Assembly (NCBI RefSeq): GCF_007859735.1
Contig: NZ_SIHI01000001.1
Coordinates: 218,848-282,847, forward strand
Source: Thalassoglobus neptunius
GTDB lineage: Bacteria > Planctomycetota > Planctomycetia > Planctomycetales > Planctomycetaceae
Reading direction: 5' to 3'
DNA length: 64,000 nucleotides
Below the pieces are notes generated by a model. It searched no databases and was not told where the DNA came from. It was given only the letters and a program-made list of their open reading frames with translations. Numbering within the stretch: the stretch's first letter is position 1; each line of letters starts with the position of its first letter. Below are positions 51,501-62,641 of this stretch, in pieces. A program made the translations under genes and the position numbers.

Positions 51501-52418
51501 TCAAACATCACAAACAGCGACTGCCTCGGCCAGTCCGTCCCATGGGTCACGCGTCGGAATGAATTCCTGCCCGACATATCCGGTGTAGCCGACCTCAAGA
51601 AGCGCCCTCATGATCGGCGGATAATTGATTTCCTGGGTGTCATCCAATTCTCCGCGGCCGGGGTTTCCAGCGGTGTGAATGTGACCGATCCAGTCCTTAT
51701 GCTCGCGAATTCGACGAATGACGTCGCCGTCCATGATCTGCACGTGATAGATATCAAACAAAAGTTTGACGTGAGAAGAGTTCACCTCTTTGAGGATGTT
51801 GATGCAATAGTCGCAATGATCTCCCTGATACCCCGGGTGACCGGTCATGGGCTGTGAATCATCGCGCGTATTGAGCATTTCGAGACAGACGGTGACGTTG
51901 TTCTTCTCTACATCCGGAGCAATCTCCTTGAGTCCGGCGACACAGTTCTCGAAACCCTCCTCTTTTGACAGGCCGTTCGCCATCCCGGTGAAAGTGATGA
52001 CTCGTTCGACTCCGAACTCTCGACACTGCTGGATTCGTTCCCGCAACACGGCGAGGCACTCATCCCACTCGTTCCGATTATTGAACCCGGTACGAAATCC
52101 GTGGCTTCCCGCGATCGCGCAGGTCAGTCCGAATTTCTTTAGTGTGGGCCAATGTTGCGGGTCGATCAACTCGATGCTCTGGCACCCGAGTTTTGCGGCA
52201 ACCTTGCAGTATTCCTCAACGTCAGGCCATGTTTTGTTGTAACACCAGTTGACCAACGACTGCTTGATTCGCTGGTTTGATGCGACTGGCTCATTCGCTT
52301 CCGCTGCCTTGAGAGATGATGTCGATGCCCCGAGCACTGACGCTGCGGCCAAACTTCCGGCCGAAATCTGCATCCACTGTCGGCGAGAGAATTCCGATGA
52401 GCGCGTAACATCTGACAT
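51501..52418 (-). CDS. Exported hydroxypyruvate isomerase-like TIM-barrel protein
   Basis: A 305-residue sugar-phosphate isomerase/epimerase family protein. ATG 52418 follows GAGGT six bases upstream, better than the frame's first ATG. The N-terminus (SSEFSRRQWMQISAGSLAAASVLGA) is a twin-arginine-type signal. Metal ligands sit at the usual positions: Glu in VCLEMLNTRDD, Asp/His in LLFDIYHVQIMDGD, His in GHIHTAGNPGRGELD, Glu in YVGQEFIP, following hydroxypyruvate isomerase. The substrate is not determined; exported relatives are common in planctomycetes. Confidence 0.88.
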   Translation of the reverse strand: MSDVTRSSEFSRRQWMQISAGSLAAASVLGASTSSLKAAEANEPVASNQRIKQSLVNWCYNKTWPDVEEYCKVAAKLGCQSIELIDPQHWPTLKKFGLTCAIAGSHGFRTGFNNRNEWDECLAVLRERIQQCREFGVERVITFTGMANGLSKEEGFENCVAGLKEIAPDVEKNNVTVCLEMLNTRDDSQPMTGHPGYQGDHCDYCINILKEVNSSHVKLLFDIYHVQIMDGDVIRRIREHKDWIGHIHTAGNPGRGELDDTQEINYPPIMRALLEVGYTGYVGQEFIPTRDPWDGLAEAVAVCDV

Positions 52419-52564
52419 TTTGTGACCTCGTTCTGCTTGTTCATCCACAGATGAACGATCTATCGATGAATCGTCCAGTCTTCCTGGTTCACGATCAGTG
52501 TATCGTATTCGCAGTCGCTGATCGATTCATCGATGCCATCGTCAAACAAGAAATGCCCGCAGCT

Positions 52565-54037
<1,473 letters not shown>

Positions 54038-54185
54038 AGTACACCGTGGGAATCTTTGAGTTCAATTTGATGCCGATGTCTGGGGCGGCGTGAAACATGC
54101 TCGCCTGCCCTGATCGTCGAAAGCCATTCGTCGGATTGATTGCTTTGAAAACAGGATCGTGACGACCGCTGAAGCTTGGGCGGAA

Positions 54186-55526
54186 TCATTCCTTCAAGGC
54201 AGACACGAGTGCGTCAATCTGATCTTTCGATCGGGTCTCAGTCACTGCGATCAAAACAGAATCGTGGGACGACTCTGGGGCTCCTGGGAAGTGCTTCAGT
54301 GATGGCCCGATATCGAAGCCCGCATCCGCAGCTCGTTTCACAAGCTCGTCAGCATCTCCTGAGTAGCTGAGCGTAAACTCTTTGAAGAATGGACCATCGA
54401 ACGCCAGCTTGAGTCCGTCGACTTCCTGAAGTCGATCGGCAGCGTAGTGAGCTTTCTGGCAACTCAGCGTCGCAGCTTCGCGAAGTCCTTCAGGCCCCAT
54501 CAAGGAGAGATAGACAGTTGCCCGTAATGCCAGCAGTCCTTGATTTGTGCAAATGTTGCTTGTCGCTTTGTCTCGTCGAATGTGTTGTTCTCGTGTTTGC
54601 AATCCGAGCACGTAACACTGTTTGCCGTCCCGATCCTTCGCGAGTGAAATCAATCGGCCCGGCATCTTCCGGACAAATTCGTCCCGGCAGGCAAGAATCC
54701 CCAAGTAAGGACCACCGAATTGCAGCGGAATCCCCAGCGACTGTCCTTCGGCCACTCCGATATCCGCACCGTAATCGGCCGGGCGTTTCAGGACTCCCAA
54801 GCTGAGAGGATCAAACGAAACGACCGACAGCGCTCCATGTTTTCGAGCGATTTCGCAGATTTCTTCTCCCGGTTCAATGCAACCAAAGAAGTTGGGTTGC
54901 TGAAAGACAACGCACGCCACTTGATCGTCGATAACTTCTTTTAGCCGACTCAGATCCGTGACACCGTTCACAGCCGGAATCGTGATGACTTCGGTATCCA
55001 GTTCTCTGGTGTAAGTCTCAACCACCTGACGGAACTCAGGATGCACGCCTTCCGACAGCAGGATCTTGCCGTCTCGACGTGTCACTCGCATCGCCATGAA
55101 GGCTGCTTCGCTGACAGCTGTTCCGCCTTCGTAGAGGCTGGCATTCGAGACATCAAAACCCGTCAATGCACAGATGAGAGACTGATACTCGAAGAAGGCC
55201 TGAAGCGATCCCTGACTCGCTTCGGGCTGATAGGGTGTGTAGGCGGTGTAGAATTCGCCGCGGCCTGCGATTTCGTCCACAACAGCCGGAACGAAGTGGT
55301 CGTAAGCACCTCCTCCCCGGAAGCAAACTCGATCACAATGATTGCGAGCCGCCAGACGGGTGAGGTGGTCTTGCAACTCCAGCTCTGTCATCGGTTCGGG
55401 CAAATCGAGCTTGCCCTTTAATTGGAGGTCGGACGGAACCTGGTCGAGCAATTGCTCAATGTTGTCGCAACCGATGACATCCAGCATTTCCCGTTCTTGT
55501 TCGGGAGTGTTGTAAAGGTATCCCAC
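54186..55526 (-). CDS. gcvPA: Glycine dehydrogenase (decarboxylating) subunit 1
   Basis: A 446-residue P-protein subunit. MGYLYNTPEQEREMLDVIG is the family N-terminus; CFRGGGAYDHFVPAVVD, YTPYQPEASQGSLQAFFEYQ, SLYEGGTAVSEAAFMA and VVFQQPNFFGCIEP are characteristic. It combines with gcvPB. The gap of 645 bp separating it from gcvH is unusually long for this operon. gcvT is not in the window. Confidence 0.95.
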   Translation of the reverse strand: MGYLYNTPEQEREMLDVIGCDNIEQLLDQVPSDLQLKGKLDLPEPMTELELQDHLTRLAARNHCDRVCFRGGGAYDHFVPAVVDEIAGRGEFYTAYTPYQPEASQGSLQAFFEYQSLICALTGFDVSNASLYEGGTAVSEAAFMAMRVTRRDGKILLSEGVHPEFRQVVETYTRELDTEVITIPAVNGVTDLSRLKEVIDDQVACVVFQQPNFFGCIEPGEEICEIARKHGALSVVSFDPLSLGVLKRPADYGADIGVAEGQSLGIPLQFGGPYLGILACRDEFVRKMPGRLISLAKDRDGKQCYVLGLQTREQHIRRDKATSNICTNQGLLALRATVYLSLMGPEGLREAATLSCQKAHYAADRLQEVDGLKLAFDGPFFKEFTLSYSGDADELVKRAADAGFDIGPSLKHFPGAPESSHDSVLIAVTETRSKDQIDALVSALKE

Positions 55527-56171
55527 TGATTTCTTTCCCAGTCAGCATGTTTCAAATGGGGGCACAACTCAAACGCGCAGCTGTCCCAACTTGTATCCAA
55601 AAACACACAGAACGCGTCCGTTCTCAGTCCTGTGCTTCGTTGATTTCCAATTTTCCATCGAAGAGCGTGGCTCTTCGTGCTCACTCACAAACAGACTTCC
55701 GAGATGTTTCGTGCGTCTGACTTCAGACGCAACATGAGCACGCGACCAACTGATCTTCAGTCTTAACCGCAGGAGTTGGCCGATGAAAACAGCTCTCTGC
55801 AAATAAGTCGATCCATTCCGTGAAAAAGTTCGTTTCACTCAGAGGAATCGTTGAGTTCTCGCTTCGATCTCGTTCCCGATTGTCTCGAATCGACGGACAA
55901 CTCGCGAACGAGCAACTCGCCCAAAAGCATTCGTATTGTTCGATCACACTCTGTTTGTTCGATCACACACTGTGGGGGCCAATGCTCCGGGCATCCTGCC
56001 CCCTGATCTCGTCCGTTTCAATCAATCGCTGAACCGTGCTTGAGTGTGTCCGTCTCGTTCTTGCGAAACGCTGCAATCGAGAGAAGAAGATCTTCCCGAA
56101 GTGATCCAAAAAACGCTCAGCGAGGGATTCTTCAGGAGCTTCATCCATCTGAACGCAGAATTGAGTCCACT
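55527..56171. other. Intergenic region between gcvH and gcvPA
   Basis: The gap is 645 bp. A 19-bp imperfect tandem duplication (TTGTTCGATCACACTCTGT at 55936-55954, then 18 of 19 identical to 55973) is the only structured feature. Open frames there have no ribosome binding sites or resemblance. No riboswitch-like glycine motif was recognised, although one could be expected; absence is not proof. Confidence 0.5.
55936..55973 (+). repeat. 19-bp tandem duplication
   Basis: TTGTTCGATCACACTCTGT (55936-55954) and TTGTTCGATCACACACTGT (55955-55973) differ at one base. Confidence 0.85.
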
Positions 56172-56552
56172 CTAATGACTTTCACACGAAGCTTGATAAG
56201 CCGCGTAGTCCATCAGGGAATCCAATTCATCAGCGTTTTCGACTTTCAGTTTCACAATCCAGCCATCCCCGAACGGATCATCGGAAAGCGGCGCCGGATC
56301 GCCTTCGAGAACTGAATTGACTTCAACAATTTCCCCGCCGATCGGAGCGTAAAGATCACTGACAGCTTTGACACTCTCAACTTCGCCAAAGACTTCACCC
56401 GCAGAGAATGACTTTCCGGAGTTGGGCAATTCGACATGAACAACGTCACTCAATTCTTTCACTGCAAATTCGCTGATCCCAATCGTCGCGATCTCGCCGT
56501 CGACGGAAACCCACTCATGAGTCTTTGCAAATTTCAGGGATGATGGATCCAC
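56172..56552 (-). CDS. gcvH: Glycine cleavage system H protein
   Basis: A 126-residue lipoyl carrier. The lipoylation lysine is in GEVESVKAVSDLYAPIGGEIVEVN (about residue 62), and the family N-terminus is KFAKTHEWVSVDGEIATIGISEFA. It carries the aminomethyl group from the P-protein (gcvPA/gcvPB downstream) toward the T-protein. The intact lysine here contrasts with the lysine-less lipoyl-like protein at 45850. Confidence 0.96.
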   Translation of the reverse strand: MDPSSLKFAKTHEWVSVDGEIATIGISEFAVKELSDVVHVELPNSGKSFSAGEVFGEVESVKAVSDLYAPIGGEIVEVNSVLEGDPAPLSDDPFGDGWIVKLKVENADELDSLMDYAAYQASCESH

Positions 56553-56662
56553 TCGATTCTCCTGGACAATTACGAAGAGGTATGCTGACGAAGAGGTGTG
56601 CTCGTCTGGCAGTTTTTAGTCGTGTTGAGTCAACGCGGCAACAGATGTGAGGTCTGTTTTCT

Positions 56663-57148
56663 TCAGCAGGACGGTTCGTGCGTCTGATCACCGGTCGTCT
56701 GGCAGCCAGTACGAAGTTCGATGGCAGAGATTTTCTCAATCCTTCGCTGATGTCGGCCCCCTTCGAATTCTGTCTTCAACCAGATTTCGACGATTCTGCC
56801 CAACAGCCGATCTCCTAACATATCAGCCGAGAGGCACATGATATTGGTGTCGTTGTGACGTCGGCTGTATTCCGCAGTGACATCGTCATGACACGTAGCA
56901 GCCCGCACTCCTCGAAATTTGTTCGCAGCAATACACATCCCGACACCAGTTCCACAGATCAAGATCCCTCGATCGACCTGGCCCGTTGCCACTGCTTCAG
57001 CCACCTTCGCTGCAAAGTCAGGATAGTCAACGCTCTCATCTTCAAAAGGTCCGAAATCGATGGCTTCGTAACCGATCTCTTCCAATTGAGAAAGAATCTG
57101 TCCTTTCACCCGGACGCCGCGATGGTCGCTGGCCAGTGCTACTTTCAT
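56663..57148 (-). CDS. rpiB: Ribose-5-phosphate isomerase B
   Basis: A 161-residue RpiB/LacAB-type isomerase interconverting ribose-5-P and ribulose-5-P. ATG 57148 follows GGAGGG with the right spacing and opens the family N-terminus MKVALASDHRGVRVKG. Active-site motifs SDHRG, GILICGTGVGMCIAANKFRGVRAA and the HNDTNIMCLSAD segment are all present. It is 110 bp upstream of gcvH on the same strand. Confidence 0.95.
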   Translation of the reverse strand: MKVALASDHRGVRVKGQILSQLEEIGYEAIDFGPFEDESVDYPDFAAKVAEAVATGQVDRGILICGTGVGMCIAANKFRGVRAATCHDDVTAEYSRRHNDTNIMCLSADMLGDRLLGRIVEIWLKTEFEGGRHQRRIEKISAIELRTGCQTTGDQTHEPSC

Positions 57149-57476
57149 TCCAACATCCCTCCGAAAATCGGCCGAAACCGAATCAAATCTGATCACTGTT
57201 CTCCAGTTCGATCACTGCTCGTTGAAAGTTGTCAACAACTTAACACCAGCGAGCAATTCACTCAGCACGAGTCTCAAGCAAGTTTGCTCTCTCGACACTC
57301 ACCAGAGCGGTTGAATTCGACACCGCAGCCTGACGACTCTTGCAAGTCCTGGAAAACCAGTTCGAAAAACATTCTAAACCATTTTCATGGTATTTCCGCA
57401 CGCGTCTGAACTCGTCTCATTCCATGAATGTTGCGTGTACACATGCGAATCGCAGCAAACCTGAGATGAAGTTCCT
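57149..57476. other. Gap with dispersed repeat
   Basis: These 328 bp lie between the start of rpiB and the end of the fusion gene (both minus). They hold the 16-base box CCGCACGCGTCTGAAC (57396-57411), identical to 44221-44236. No coding frame or hairpin was seen. Confidence 0.5.
57396..57411 (+). repeat. Second copy of the 16-bp intergenic box
   Basis: CCGCACGCGTCTGAAC is identical to 44221-44236, with CATGGT ten bases before each copy. Confidence 0.5.
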
Positions 57477-58565
57477 CTAACTTTGCTTCGAGAGTAATTC
57501 CTGCAAACAACTTTCGATCTCGGATCGACACCGAGAATACTCTTCGGGGCCCCCACCAATCGGATCGGGGACATCCCGCATTTCATGTGACAACAATCGT
57601 GCCTTTCCTTCCAATTCTGGAAAAGCACTCACAATGGCTTCGAGGTGATGTCGCGTCATGGCGAGAATATGGTCGCTATGGAACAATAGCTCTTCAGTGA
57701 CAGGCTGGCTCTCGTGCGAACTCAAATCGACCCCGACTTCTTTCAATAACTCAATCGCTTCCGGGGCCGCCGGAGCTCCAGGATACGCGGATAACCCGGC
57801 TGAAACGACGGTATAACCGCGATCCAGGAGTTCATCTTCCTGACACTTCAACTGCTCTGCAAGCATCTTGCGAAACAGCCCCTCTGCCATTGGGCTGCGA
57901 CAGGTATTTCCAGTACAGATGAAAAGATATACTTCACCGTTCATGCGGTCTAACACTCGCTGACTGACTGCTCCAGAGCGGACGATTTCGAACTGACCGT
58001 CTTTGACGGCGGCGACTGTCGGTCCTTCTGGATATCTCGGCTCTGACGACTCGACTGCGACACTGACGCCGTGTACGTCTTCAGGAAGTTTGTCGCTCCC
58101 CGGAATTAACAACCCGAGTGCGGGACTCGTCCCATTCTCGAGCAACACCCGGCAGAACGAATTCCCCGGAACGCTTAAGGCCCGACCATGTTTGCTCAAA
58201 CCCCAGGCAACATACGTTTCGTGCCAGTTTTTCGTCAGGCGTTCGGGTTCTTCGCCTCCCACCTGAAGAATGACCGGACCGGGCCAGCATCTCCGTGAAA
58301 GCTTTTCAAATGTTGTGGAGGATGCCTCGACGCAGTCATCTGCGGAACTCGCATCAGCCAACGCAACAAAAGGGATGCCAATGGGAATCTGCGACATCAA
58401 CTGCCCCATCAATTCCCCAGCTGCGGATTGCTCCGGCTTCCCAAGAACAAGGACTCCGACTTCATCCGGGACTGCAATCAGTCGCCCCGCATCGAGTTCA
58501 GCGACCACAGCGCGCACGACATCGTCGTACGAGGTGATTCGGTCGAGATCGATTCGTTGCGGCAT
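57477..58565 (-). CDS. Fusion of degenerate YrdC/Sua5-like domain and low-molecular-weight phosphatase
   Basis: A 362-residue protein from ATG 58565 (an alternative upstream start at 58616 adds 17 residues). The first 200 residues follow YrdC/Sua5 order (DDVVRAVVAELDAGRLIAVPDEVGVLVLG, RRCWPGPVILQVGG, GRALSVPGNSFCRVLLEN, PEGPTVAAVKDGQFEIVRSGAVS) but the signature PTET is changed to PDEV and the following tyrosine/glycine motif is lost, so threonylcarbamoyl-AMP synthesis is doubtful. The last 140 residues are a complete LMW protein-tyrosine phosphatase: VYLFICTGNTCRSPMAEGLF (CX5R loop) and DPIGG acid motif. Confidence 0.85.
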   Translation of the reverse strand: MPQRIDLDRITSYDDVVRAVVAELDAGRLIAVPDEVGVLVLGKPEQSAAGELMGQLMSQIPIGIPFVALADASSADDCVEASSTTFEKLSRRCWPGPVILQVGGEEPERLTKNWHETYVAWGLSKHGRALSVPGNSFCRVLLENGTSPALGLLIPGSDKLPEDVHGVSVAVESSEPRYPEGPTVAAVKDGQFEIVRSGAVSQRVLDRMNGEVYLFICTGNTCRSPMAEGLFRKMLAEQLKCQEDELLDRGYTVVSAGLSAYPGAPAAPEAIELLKEVGVDLSSHESQPVTEELLFHSDHILAMTRHHLEAIVSAFPELEGKARLLSHEMRDVPDPIGGGPEEYSRCRSEIESCLQELLSKQS

Positions 58566-58803
58566 CCGGAACACATCAATGTATTGTGATAAGACTGACA
58601 GCTTGCCAGCAACCAATCGTATCTCAGCCCGAACGCATGTTCAACTGGCGACGTTTATCGCCTCAATCTCAGAGAGTCCTCGAACAGGGCGCGTCGCCGC
58701 CATGAGTACGAAACGTTCTCCCGATCGATCGAGTCGACAGACGATTGGGCTGCCTGACTTGCTTCGGATCCCTACAGATCGGGGTGAATTCTCGACGCCG
58801 GTT

Positions 58804-61179
58804 TCAATCAACAACCGCTTCAGACAGAACCTGAGAGTAGTAATCACGAGCCTGTTGATAGGCTTTCTCAGCTTCTTCCCGCTCAGATTCACGGATCATT
58901 GGCGACTTTGATTTCCAGCAGACGTCAACACTGTCGCGACACCATTCGGCACTCCGTCGACTTCCTCGGATCGGCTTTCCATCGATCTCGACGAAAACGG
59001 GATTGGTATGACAAGACGGAAGAATCCGGATCGCGATCCAGCTAGAGTGATCGAGTTGAGTCTCAAACTTGAGATCATTGATCTCTCCATCGGCCTCAAT
59101 TTCGACTCGTTCGGCAACTTGTCCATTCACGATCAGTTCCACAGGAACCTTTCGGGTATCGCCGATGCGACATCGTTCGATGTGCCAATAGGGCTGCTGA
59201 TCCAATCGACGCTGGCGGATCATTTGCGTTTTCGTTGACGGTTCTGGCTCAAGAAGAGCTGCCACCTCGCATTGAACCGTCACGAGACCCGGCTCTTCCA
59301 GATCCAGTTGACTGATCTCGCCAGAGGTTCCCGGCTCCCCGACAGCCACGTCATTGACGCGAAAATCCATCAAGTGGCTCAGACCATCTCCGCAGTAACT
59401 TCGCCCGTTCTTGACCCCCTGAATCCACGTGTCAAAGTTGACGGGTCCGTCGCCATCCTGTTTGACATAGACTCTGCCTAAACCAACGCGGTCCCCGTAA
59501 ATGCAGGGGAAGTCGGTTTCTCCACTGATGCGAGAACGCAATCCGCAATTTAACGTGTGGTACCAGATATTGAGTTCCCAAATCGCAGGCGTATCAACAG
59601 CAGAGATGAAGTCGCACACCCCATGCGCAGCAGTGACGACGTATTCATTCGCCCCGATTCCATCAAACGGAGGAATTTCGTAGTCGGGGAGCGTATCGAC
59701 AGCTTTTCCCTGACCCCTCAAACGTTGTGGGGTCTCCCCCGGTCTCAGGCGTTGACCATTGGGCCCCACGTCCGGCAGTGCAAGTCCCCAACCGGAATGA
59801 CTATATCCGACGACTCCTCCCTGTTCTTTTCCCCATTTCAGAACCGGAAGCGTCCAGCTGGGCCACTCTTCGATCAGAGTTGTGCCGGGGTAATCATCTT
59901 CGATCAAACGGAGAAGGCATAAGTGGCCAGCATGCGAGGATGGAAAGCCACTGACTTCCACATCGTACCGCATCAAATAGTTCTCAGTGGAAAGTTCGTG
60001 AGTGGCCCCTTCAAAGTATTCTTTCTGGGTGTACCAGCATGGCCCCCAACTGAGAACGCACCCGACATTCAAATCTTCTCCCAGAATATGCCGCATCATG
60101 TCTTCCGGTCCGACTCCCTCTGTCGGGCTGTCATAGTGGGCACACCCGGCAGCATGGACGTGATGGTCACCTGAAATCCATCCTTTCTTCGCGGGATGAA
60201 TCCAACGCGTCAGCTGAAAGGGAACTCTCTGATTGGGAGATGCGGAGACAGTAAAACTGGTCCGTTCGACTTCGTATTCCGGGCCGCGCGAAATGGTGAC
60301 TGTGTAGTCACCCGGCGGGAGACGGACAGTTTCCCCATCTTTCCGGTAAACCTGTTCATGAAAGAAGAAGTCCGGAGCGAGCCGTTTCGAAGGGTTGGGA
60401 TAGACTCGTCCCAACCGGTCCCGGATGACAAGCGCTGCCATCGTGGGAGTGCCATCGTGGTCGAGGATTCCAAGAGTCACATCAACCGCTGGCTGACATT
60501 CAAACAGAATCGGAACCGAGTTGCGAAATCCGATATCCTGAGTCCCCTGTCCGACATGAAACGAAATCTGTGCTTCCCGCTTCCCGACGTCTCGGGAGTA
60601 AAGCTGCGCAATTCGATATTCGAGTCCCAATCCGGAGAGCCCTCCACGCATCGGTTGCGAATCGTACATCGACACGTCAAGGAATCTTCGTTCGACTTCG
60701 GGGCGATCAATCAAGTCGTCATCGGTTTTCGGACGCTGACGCGCTCCGTTCCCGCGTTCGTAGACTGCGTGTGCGTTGGGACTCTCAATCTCCAGTTTCG
60801 GATTGATGCCTGCCTCGTTGTGAACTTTGACCAGAAACGACCGCCAGCCTTGCTCCATCAGTTCTTTCGGGCAAGGGCCTTCGGAAACCTTGACGCGGCT
60901 TTCTGCATTGATATGTACTCCGGCGAGACAGTGCGGGTCCAGCACATCCTGAATTGCCTCTGTCACTTCTCGATCGGTTTCGAGTTGAAACGCTGCGTCG
61001 AGTGCCTGTTTGTCTTCGTCGGAGAAAGGCTGGCCAATGAAGTCCATTGCTTCGACGAGTCGCTTCGTCGCTTCAATCAGCGGTTGGCGTTCAACTCGAA
61101 CAACTTCCGGGAAGCCCTGACCGAGCGCCACCGAAACCGTTCCCAAAAGACCGCACGCAATGAACAAGACACGGAACAT
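58804..61179 (-). CDS. Exported CehA/McbA-family metallohydrolase
   Basis: A 791-residue protein. ATG 61179 has GGAG seven bases upstream and opens a signal peptide (MFRVLFIACGLLGTVSVALG). A long N-terminal beta-rich part precedes the PHP-like CehA/McbA hydrolase domain (about 340-620): GWISGDHHVHAAGCAHYD, VGCVLSWGPCWYT, VVGYSHSGWGLALPD, and ETDFPCIYGDRVGLGRVYVK. Named members cleave carbaryl or microcin ester/amide bonds, but this exported version has an unknown substrate. It is 35 bp behind the DUF1501 gene, third in the operon. Confidence 0.88.
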   Translation of the reverse strand: MFRVLFIACGLLGTVSVALGQGFPEVVRVERQPLIEATKRLVEAMDFIGQPFSDEDKQALDAAFQLETDREVTEAIQDVLDPHCLAGVHINAESRVKVSEGPCPKELMEQGWRSFLVKVHNEAGINPKLEIESPNAHAVYERGNGARQRPKTDDDLIDRPEVERRFLDVSMYDSQPMRGGLSGLGLEYRIAQLYSRDVGKREAQISFHVGQGTQDIGFRNSVPILFECQPAVDVTLGILDHDGTPTMAALVIRDRLGRVYPNPSKRLAPDFFFHEQVYRKDGETVRLPPGDYTVTISRGPEYEVERTSFTVSASPNQRVPFQLTRWIHPAKKGWISGDHHVHAAGCAHYDSPTEGVGPEDMMRHILGEDLNVGCVLSWGPCWYTQKEYFEGATHELSTENYLMRYDVEVSGFPSSHAGHLCLLRLIEDDYPGTTLIEEWPSWTLPVLKWGKEQGGVVGYSHSGWGLALPDVGPNGQRLRPGETPQRLRGQGKAVDTLPDYEIPPFDGIGANEYVVTAAHGVCDFISAVDTPAIWELNIWYHTLNCGLRSRISGETDFPCIYGDRVGLGRVYVKQDGDGPVNFDTWIQGVKNGRSYCGDGLSHLMDFRVNDVAVGEPGTSGEISQLDLEEPGLVTVQCEVAALLEPEPSTKTQMIRQRRLDQQPYWHIERCRIGDTRKVPVELIVNGQVAERVEIEADGEINDLKFETQLDHSSWIAIRILPSCHTNPVFVEIDGKPIRGSRRSAEWCRDSVDVCWKSKSPMIRESEREEAEKAYQQARDYYSQVLSEAVVD

Positions 61180-61214
61180 ATTTCTTCTCCCGACTGGTTC
61201 TGATTCAGAATTCG

Positions 61215-62633
61215 TCAACTGATCACGCTTTGAATGACGTTTCCATGCACGTCTGTCAGCCGCATATCTCTTCCACTATAACGAAATGTCAGCTGCTCAT
61301 GGTCGACCCCAAGTTGGTGCAGCACCGTCGCCCACAAATCATAAAATGTTTGCTTGTTCTCGATGACGTGATAGCCGTATTCATCCGTGGCTCCGTGAAC
61401 CACACCTCCACGAATGCCTCCGCCAGCCATCCAGACACTAAACCCGAACGGGTTGTGATCTCGTCCATTGCTTCCCTGCGAAAACGGCGTTCTTCCGAAC
61501 TCGCCCGCCCAGATCACAAGTGTGGAATCCAACAACCCTCGAGACTTCAGATCTTTCAACAACCCGCCGATCGGCTGGTCGACCTGCTGTGCCATCCTTC
61601 GATGTCCTTCCTCAAGTCCTCCATGCTGATCCCATGGATTCGGCGCTTGACTTCCTCCGGGAACTTGAGGCAGACATGTCAGTTCCACAAAGCGGACGCC
61701 GCGCTCAACAAGTCGTCTCGCCAACAGACATTGTCGGGCATAACCTGCAGTTTGCGTGTTCGAAGAACGCGTGCCATACAGATCATGAATAGACTCAGAC
61801 TCTTGTGACAGATCACAGAGTTCAGGAACTGCCGACTGCATTCGATAAGCCGTTTCATAGTTTCGAATGGCGGCCTCAACTTGTGCGTTGTGCTGAACGC
61901 GTCCGGAAAACTTTCCGTCGAACTCAGCGATGAGCGCCATGCGTCGACGTTGAACGTCGTCAAGTTCTCGAGGCTGAATATTGGGAACGGGTTCTTCCGA
62001 GTCGAGATCAACGATCGAAGCTTGATGTTCGGCGGGCAAGTACCCGCTGCTCCACTGACCGACGCCACCATGGGGAACGCCGGACTGGCCACTTTTCAAA
62101 ACAACGTATCCGGGGACGTTTTCGTTTTCGGTTCCGAGTCCGTAATTGATCCACGCCCCCGAGCTCGGATGACCGATGAACGGGAAACCGGTATGAAACG
62201 CGAAGTTCCCTTGAGCGTGCTCATTCACAGTCGTTGTCATCGATCGAATGACTGCAAGCTCATCCGCTGACTCTGCGATGTGCGGAAACATTGAACTGAT
62301 GGGAATTCCACTCTCACCCCACTGCTTGAATGAGAACGGACAGGGAAAGATGTTTCCGTTATTGTTGAACTGGGTCCGTTCAACTTTCATGGGCATCGGC
62401 TTGCCCGCTTCCCGTTCGAGTCGGGGTTTGGGGTCGAAGGAGTCGACGTGTGAGACCCCTCCGGACATGTAACAAAGAATGACGTTCTTCGCCCGGGCGG
62501 GAAGACGAAACGAAGCGTCATCGGCCTGTGACTCCGCCGAGACTGACTGTGCCAGATGCGACAGCGCCAACCATCCGAAACCGCACGATGCCGTTTGCAG
62601 CGCTCGTCGTCTTGAGAAGTATTGATTGATCAT
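61215..62633 (-). CDS. DUF1501 domain-containing protein (operon copy)
   Basis: A 472-residue DUF1501 protein with a twin-arginine-type leader ([19 protein letters not shown]). Family segments include [67 protein letters not shown], and [38 protein letters not shown]. Only eight bases separate its ATG from the upstream DUF1553-type gene, the standard planctomycete pair. The CehA gene follows. The biochemical function of the pair is still unknown. Confidence 0.9.
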   Translation of the reverse strand: MINQYFSRRRALQTASCGFGWLALSHLAQSVSAESQADDASFRLPARAKNVILCYMSGGVSHVDSFDPKPRLEREAGKPMPMKVERTQFNNNGNIFPCPFSFKQWGESGIPISSMFPHIAESADELAVIRSMTTTVNEHAQGNFAFHTGFPFIGHPSSGAWINYGLGTENENVPGYVVLKSGQSGVPHGGVGQWSSGYLPAEHQASIVDLDSEEPVPNIQPRELDDVQRRRMALIAEFDGKFSGRVQHNAQVEAAIRNYETAYRMQSAVPELCDLSQESESIHDLYGTRSSNTQTAGYARQCLLARRLVERGVRFVELTCLPQVPGGSQAPNPWDQHGGLEEGHRRMAQQVDQPIGGLLKDLKSRGLLDSTLVIWAGEFGRTPFSQGSNGRDHNPFGFSVWMAGGGIRGGVVHGATDEYGYHVIENKQTFYDLWATVLHQLGVDHEQLTFRYSGRDMRLTDVHGNVIQSVIS

Positions 62634-62641
62634 TCCACTGA

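Noticed and set aside
58270-58911. Plus-strand open frame of 213 codons
   Set aside because: It lies antisense over the fusion gene start and the CehA gene end, has Arg/Ser/Thr-rich unstructured composition, and no ribosome binding site.
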